9,765 bases of DNA from contig QIKG01000187.1 in assembly GCA_003232965.1 (NCBI GenBank), forward strand, positions 1-9,765. The letters run 5' to 3'. The stretch comes from Oceanospirillales bacterium. GTDB taxonomy: Bacteria > Pseudomonadota > Gammaproteobacteria > Xanthomonadales > SZUA-36. Below are positions 6,376 through 9,765 of the stretch, one piece after another (the stretch's first letter is position 1; every line of letters begins with the position of its first letter). The translations under genes and the position numbers were made by a program. A model generated the notes under the pieces. It did not search any database. It was not told the DNA's origin and saw nothing but the letters and a program-made list of their open reading frames with translations.

Positions 6376-6993
6376 ATGGAATATATTAATATACTGGCTC
6401 GTTGGAGTCATTTACTCTTCGGAATCACTTGGATAGGGTTGTTGTATTACTTCAATTTTATTCAGGGCGGTTACTTTAAGGACGCATCTCCAGAAGGCTT
6501 GGCCGATGCGAAAAGCAAATTAGCACCTAAAGCATTGTGGTGGTTCCGCTGGGGTGCAATGTTTACCTTCATCACCGGCATAATACTTTTCGGAGGGTTG
6601 CGCGCAAGCATTAACGAGTACATCATCGTTGGTGGTGTTTTAGGTACATTGATGTTCCTGAATGTATGGCTGATTATCTGGCCTAAGCAAAAAATCGTCT
6701 TAGGAATGGTAGAAGGCGACGCGGCAGCAGCGGGTGCAAAAGCACTGCTGGCATCGCGGACCAATACTTTGTTCTCAGCGCCAATGATTTTTTGTATGTT
6801 GGCTGGCCCGCACTTTCTTGGATATACGAAAACTGTATTTACAACTGGAATGTGGGTGGCCTTGGCGGTAGTTGCTGTGTTACAAATAAACGCCATGATT
6901 GGTAAACAAGGGCCAATCGCTTCGGTTCGCGGTGTGATTGTAAGCAGTCTGGTATTGACCGCAGTGCTGGTTGTTATTTTAGAAAACCTTTAA
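6376..6993 (+). CDS. PuuD-like (urate oxidase N-terminal type) six-helix membrane protein
   Basis: The 205-residue protein is mostly hydrophobic, with segments at about 7-28, 54-75, 82-102, 131-150, 155-174 and 184-203. The first segment, ARWSHLLFGITWIGLLYYFN, has the WxH and GxxWIG pattern of the Urate_ox_N (PuuD, DUF989) membrane domain, and the middle carries NVWLIIWPKQK and SRTNTLFSAPMIF, also typical of that group. PuuD proteins are membrane urate-oxidising enzymes that normally end in a c-type cytochrome domain; here no CxxCH motif or extra domain is present and no purine-catabolism gene is next to it. So a urate role is not supported by context, and this could be a haem-binding or electron-transfer membrane protein of unknown substrate. 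The ATG has AGGG six bases upstream. It stands alone, ended by a strong terminator. Confidence 0.7.
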   Translation: MEYINILARWSHLLFGITWIGLLYYFNFIQGGYFKDASPEGLADAKSKLAPKALWWFRWGAMFTFITGIILFGGLRASINEYIIVGGVLGTLMFLNVWLIIWPKQKIVLGMVEGDAAAAGAKALLASRTNTLFSAPMIFCMLAGPHFLGYTKTVFTTGMWVALAVVAVLQINAMIGKQGPIASVRGVIVSSLVLTAVLVVILENL

Positions 6994-7018
6994 AGCCGAA
7001 CTAAGCACAGATAGTAAC

Positions 7019-7044
7019 AAAGCCGGGTTTTCCCGGCTTTTTTT
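7019..7044 (+). terminator. Intrinsic terminator after the PuuD-like gene
   Basis: AAAGCCGGG, loop TTTT, CCCGGCTTT form a perfect nine-pair stem that runs into four more T residues (7041-7044). It begins 26 bases past the stop codon. On the minus strand the stem is followed by only three T's, so any termination of the convergent LysR gene there would be weaker. Confidence 0.9.
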
Positions 7045-7116
7045 GTTAGAGGTCTTGAGCAAGTCTTTTTCGATGTGTTTCTTAAAGTTTAAAGTGCATA
7101 AATACCAATATATGCT

Positions 7117-8016
7117 TTAATCACTGCAGCATTTATGTAATATATCGGCTAGTTTTTGTGTTGCAGGACCGATATTATTGGGTTGCCCAAACACCATAAA
7201 AAGACTTATTCGACGACGCTGTCCTTCCCTAAGCGGCAAAACCTTTAGCAAGCCACTGCTAAGATCATCGGCAACCAAATGCCGTGGTAACCAACCAAAG
7301 CCAAGTCCGCTGACTAATGCATCAGCTGCTTTATCCAGGCTGGTTACCGTCCAGCGTTGAGCCGAGCCTAACCAGCCCACATCTCTTTTCATATTCACAC
7401 CTGAATCACGGATAACCACTTGAATCTCGTGTCGCAGATCGTCATGGGTTAATTTTCGATTCTGTTGCTCGGCAAGTTTGTGCAGCTTGTGGTCGCGATG
7501 GGCAATGGCGATAAATTCTACATCTATAAGTTGGTCGCCTAAAAACCCTTGAGGTACATTACCGCAAATAACCAAGTCAGCTCGACCTTCCAGCAAGGCA
7601 TCATCAGCACCTGAAAGCACAACCTCATCCATTTGTACTCGTGTGCCGCGACTTTCAGGCGCAAACAGCTTGAGGCTAGTCATTAAACGCTTACTAGGAA
7701 AGGCAGCATCAATAACCAATCGAATTTCAGCCTCCCATCCCCGTTCCAAGTTTAGCGCCAGGGTTTCCAGTTCAACAGCATCCTTTAATAGCTGCCGAGA
7801 GCGTTTAATTAAGACCTCGCCGGCGGTTGTAAGCACAGCTTTTCGCCCTTCAATTCGCAGCAAGGGTATGCCCAGTTGTTGTTGTAGCTTGTTCACAGCA
7901 TAACTAATGGACGATTGGCTACGGTGCAATTGCTTGGCGGCCTGTGCATAGCCATCGTAATCCACCACGGCCTGCAAGGCCCGCCATTGGTCGAGAGACA
8001 CACGGGTTGTTTTCAT
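7117..8016 (-). CDS. LysR-family transcriptional regulator
   Basis: The 299-residue protein has the LysR plan: an N-terminal winged helix-turn-helix at about 8-66, with YAQAAKQLHRSQSSISYAVN (23-42) as the recognition region and LGIPLLRIEGRKAVLTTAGE as the wing, a linker helix (67-92), and a two-lobed effector-binding domain at about 95-297. The motif LERGWEAEIRLVIDAAFP at the domain junction recalls E. coli YhaJ, and the neighbours (hydroquinone reductase and pirin) are homologues of genes near yhaJ, so a YhaJ-like role is plausible but not proven. It diverges from the reductase gene across 123 bases that contain two dyad sequences of the right type, so it probably controls that operon and itself. 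The ATG at 8016 has no obvious Shine-Dalgarno sequence. The effector, perhaps an aromatic or quinone compound, is unknown. Confidence 0.9.
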   Translation of the reverse strand: MKTTRVSLDQWRALQAVVDYDGYAQAAKQLHRSQSSISYAVNKLQQQLGIPLLRIEGRKAVLTTAGEVLIKRSRQLLKDAVELETLALNLERGWEAEIRLVIDAAFPSKRLMTSLKLFAPESRGTRVQMDEVVLSGADDALLEGRADLVICGNVPQGFLGDQLIDVEFIAIAHRDHKLHKLAEQQNRKLTHDDLRHEIQVVIRDSGVNMKRDVGWLGSAQRWTVTSLDKAADALVSGLGFGWLPRHLVADDLSSGLLKVLPLREGQRRRISLFMVFGQPNNIGPATQKLADILHKCCSD

Positions 8017-8027
8017 GCAGCTAATAT

Positions 8028-8042
8028 CTATTAATTCGATAG
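8028..8042. promoter_or_regulatory. Candidate LysR operator (T-N11-A dyad)
   Basis: CTAT-TAATTCG-ATAG is a dyad with the T-N11-A spacing (T8029, A8041) typical of LysR-family binding sites. It lies 12 bases upstream of the LysR start codon and just upstream of the candidate reductase promoter, where an activator and autoregulator would bind. Confidence 0.4.
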
Positions 8043-8044
8043 GT

Positions 8045-8079
8045 TTGTCCAGTATTATCCGCTTTATTATCTAAATAAT
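8045..8079 (+). promoter_or_regulatory. Candidate promoter of the reductase-pirin operon
   Basis: TTGTCC (8045-8050) and TATCTA (8068-8073) are 17 bases apart; both are imperfect, as expected for an activator-dependent promoter. A second dyad, ATTAT-CTAA-ATAAT (8066-8079), overlaps the -10 box and could be a second regulator half-site. Confidence 0.3.
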
Positions 8080-8129
8080 GCTGTCATAATGGTGTTCATC
8101 AGGATCTTACTTAGCATTTTAATAACCAT

Positions 8130-8133
8130 GGAG
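8130..8133 (+). promoter_or_regulatory. Ribosome binding site fixing the reductase start
   Basis: GGAG lies six bases before ATG 8140. It selects this start over the in-frame ATG codons at 8089 and 8128, whose extra 17 or 4 residues are not part of the family. Confidence 0.75.
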
Positions 8134-8139
8134 AACAAA

Positions 8140-9138
8140 ATGGGATTACTTATAAATGGCCAATGGCAAGATAGTTGGTACGACACCAAAAGTAGTGGTG
8201 GCAAATTTCAGCGTAGTCGAAGCCAATTTAATAACTGGATTACCGCAGATGGTGGTTCGGGACCCAGCGGCCAGGATGGTTTTAAAGCAGAGGCCAATCG
8301 CTATCATCTTTATGTATCACTGGCTTGCCCTTGGGCGCATCGTACTTTGATTTTTCGCCAACTTAAAGGTTTGCAAAACATTATTGGAGTAACGGTTGTC
8401 GACCCCCATATGCTTGAGAACGGCTGGGAGTTAAATGGCGAGCGTGGCAGCGACCAGGATGAGATTAATGCTCATGATTATCTCTATCAACTTTATCTCC
8501 AGGCTCAGCCTGACTATCAGGGCCGGGTGACTGTGCCAGTATTGTGGGATAAAAAGCGCAAGACCATTGTTAGCACCGAATCTGCAGATATTATTCGCAT
8601 GTTTAATAGCGCCTTTGATGGCTTGACTGATAATAACGCCGATTATTACCCCAAAGCCCTGCGCAAAGCCATAGATAAGATTAATACTACTGTGTATCAG
8701 AATATAAATAACGGAGTTTATCGATGTGGTTTTGCAACTGCTCAGGAGAGTTATGAGGAAGCATACGGTCAACTCTTTACTGCATTAGACCAGTTGGAAA
8801 TACAGCTTAATAAGCAACGATATCTCCTTGGCCATCAACTGACAGAAGCTGATTGGCGCTTATTCACCACGCTGATACGCTTTGATGCTGTTTATGTAGG
8901 CCACTTTAAATGTAACCAGCAGCGTATTGCGGACTACCCAAATATAAGCAATTACCTGCGAGATTTATACCAGGTTAAAGGCATAAAGCAGACAGTAAAC
9001 ATGACCCACATTAAGCAACATTACTACTATAGCCATACTACGATTAATCCAACTCGAGTTGTGCCCAAAGGGCCTGTGCAGAACTTTGATGAAGCACATA
9101 ATCGAAATCGTTTTGGTAAGGAGAACAAACATGATTAA
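8140..9138 (+). CDS. yqjG: Glutathionyl-hydroquinone reductase (YqjG/Xi-class GST)
   Basis: The 332-residue protein belongs to the Xi class of glutathione transferases, which use glutathione to reduce glutathionyl-(hydro)quinones back to hydroquinones in the cytoplasm. It closely follows E. coli YqjG (328 residues): MGLLINGQWQDSWYDTKSSG at the start, then YHLYVSLACPWAHR with catalytic Cys63 in the same position, VTVPVLWDK near 130 and ESADIIRMFN near 147 in the thioredoxin-like half. The helical half has NNGVYRCGFAT, YLLGHQLTEADWRLFTTLIR and HFKCNQQRIADYPN. Tyr194, Tyr252 and Tyr295 align with the three substrate-site tyrosines of YqjG (195, 253, 296). Longer in-frame starts exist at 8089 and 8128, but ATG 8140 has the best ribosome site and the family N-terminus. 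Its end overlaps the pirin start by eight bases, and it diverges from the LysR gene. Confidence 0.96.
   Translation: MGLLINGQWQDSWYDTKSSGGKFQRSRSQFNNWITADGGSGPSGQDGFKAEANRYHLYVSLACPWAHRTLIFRQLKGLQNIIGVTVVDPHMLENGWELNGERGSDQDEINAHDYLYQLYLQAQPDYQGRVTVPVLWDKKRKTIVSTESADIIRMFNSAFDGLTDNNADYYPKALRKAIDKINTTVYQNINNGVYRCGFATAQESYEEAYGQLFTALDQLEIQLNKQRYLLGHQLTEADWRLFTTLIRFDAVYVGHFKCNQQRIADYPNISNYLRDLYQVKGIKQTVNMTHIKQHYYYSHTTINPTRVVPKGPVQNFDEAHNRNRFGKENKHD
9118..9123 (+). promoter_or_regulatory. Ribosome binding site of the pirin gene within the reductase gene
   Basis: AAGGAG lies seven bases before ATG 9131, inside the last codons of the reductase gene. The block GGAGAACAAA is identical to the one preceding the reductase ATG. 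Confidence 0.8.
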
Positions 9139-9765
9139 AAGACATACCGCAGCCGCAATGAAAGAAGGCTCAGGGGTTAATGTAAAACGCCTTATGCCGG
9201 TATCTAATTTTCGCAATTATGACCCCTTTGTTTTGTGGGATGAATTTAACATTACCCCAGGTAATGGTTTTCCTACGCACCCTCACCGCGGGTTTGAGGC
9301 CATAACATATTTGTTTACAGGATCTATCAATCATGCGGACAACTTGGGAAATAACTCCACCGTTACCGGTGGCGGAGCGCAACGATTTACCGCTGGGCGT
9401 GGCTTGGAACATTCAGAAATGCCTCACGATCATGATTCCACCCGCGGTATTCAGTTTTGGATCAACCTTCCAAAACGCCTCAAACAGGTGGAACCAAGCT
9501 ACCAACAGGTGAACAATGGTGATTTTCCAGTGCAGGAGAGTCCAGGGCTTCGTATCAAGGTATTAGTGGGAGATAACTCACCCTTAAAAATTATGACACC
9601 GATGCGTTATCTGGAGATAAATTTAAGCAGTGATACCCAGCACACAGAGAATGTTCCTGAAGGTATGGGAGGCTTTATCTATGTCGTTGATGGTCAAATC
9701 GATATCAATGGACATTCCTATGTGGCGGGTGAAAGTGCATTTTTTAAAAATGAGATGCAGATTAC
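9131..9765 (+). CDS. Pirin family bicupin protein, 3' end beyond window
   Basis: The frame is open from ATG 9131 to the window edge, giving 211 codons. The first cupin carries the pirin metal-site pattern: THPHRGFE with His50, His52 and Glu56, then TAGRGLEHSEMP with His94 and Glu96, matching the three histidines and one glutamate that hold iron in human pirin (His56, His58, His101, Glu103). A second cupin begins near MRYLEINLSSD (about residue 159) and includes GGFIYVVDGQIDINGHSYVA, as in full-length pirins of about 280-290 residues, so it is longer than the short E. coli YhaK. Some bacterial pirins oxidise quercetin or bind partner enzymes; this one's activity is unknown. The start overlaps the reductase stop by eight bases and has its own strong ribosome site, so the two are co-translated and likely co-regulated in quinone or aromatic stress. 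Confidence 0.95.
   Translation, partial: MIKRHTAAAMKEGSGVNVKRLMPVSNFRNYDPFVLWDEFNITPGNGFPTHPHRGFEAITYLFTGSINHADNLGNNSTVTGGGAQRFTAGRGLEHSEMPHDHDSTRGIQFWINLPKRLKQVEPSYQQVNNGDFPVQESPGLRIKVLVGDNSPLKIMTPMRYLEINLSSDTQHTENVPEGMGGFIYVVDGQIDINGHSYVAGESAFFKNEMQI

Noticed and set aside
7094..7136. CATAAAT...ATTTATG inverted repeat past the LysR stop
   Set aside because: Only seven AT-rich pairs with a long loop; likely chance.
8089..8139. Longer N-terminus for the hydroquinone reductase from ATG 8089
   Set aside because: The extra 17 residues are not part of the family, overlap the promoter region and lack a ribosome site; GGAG fixes the start at 8140.

Overview
The window looks like ordinary chromosomal backbone of a free-living gammaproteobacterium with moderate GC content. 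The evidence is gene order: rsmI diverges from a leftward lpoA-yraN-dolP operon, an arrangement known from Escherichia and Pseudomonas. A PntA of E. coli type (single-chain alpha subunit) and a glutathionyl-hydroquinone reductase very close to E. coli YqjG agree with this. A marine or aquatic member of the Cellvibrionales/Alteromonadales sphere is my guess, not something the sequence proves.

Layout, left to right. Positions 1-1929 (minus strand) hold pntA and the 5' part of pntB, the proton-translocating NAD(P) transhydrogenase. Positions 1930-2296 are non-coding or nearly so and contain a striking 28-bp perfect inverted repeat built from two REP-type palindromes. Positions 2297-5211 (minus) hold the envelope operon dolP, yraN, lpoA, transcribed lpoA to yraN to dolP; diaA, usual between yraN and dolP, is absent. 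yraN can only be given its full conserved length by starting at a CTG that overlaps the lpoA stop codon. Positions 5303-6187 (plus) hold rsmI. Positions 6376-6993 (plus) hold a six-helix membrane protein resembling the N-terminal membrane domain of PuuD-type urate oxidases, followed by a strong intrinsic terminator. From 7117 to the right edge lies a redox/aromatic-stress module: a LysR-family regulator (minus) diverging from a glutathionyl-hydroquinone reductase, whose last codons overlap the start of a pirin gene that runs off the window.

How the genes work together. PntAB links the proton gradient to NADPH, and NADPH keeps glutathione reduced, which the hydroquinone reductase consumes, but this is a metabolic link and not an operon. 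LpoA and DolP are both outer-membrane lipoproteins of cell-wall and envelope maintenance. The reductase and pirin are translationally coupled, share an almost identical ribosome binding site, and are probably controlled by the divergent LysR protein.

I see no phage, transposase, CRISPR, tRNA or rRNA, and no convincing undescribed multi-gene system. The items most worth a second look are the CTG start of yraN, the REP pair with a tiny possible ORF beside it, and the regulator-reductase-pirin module.
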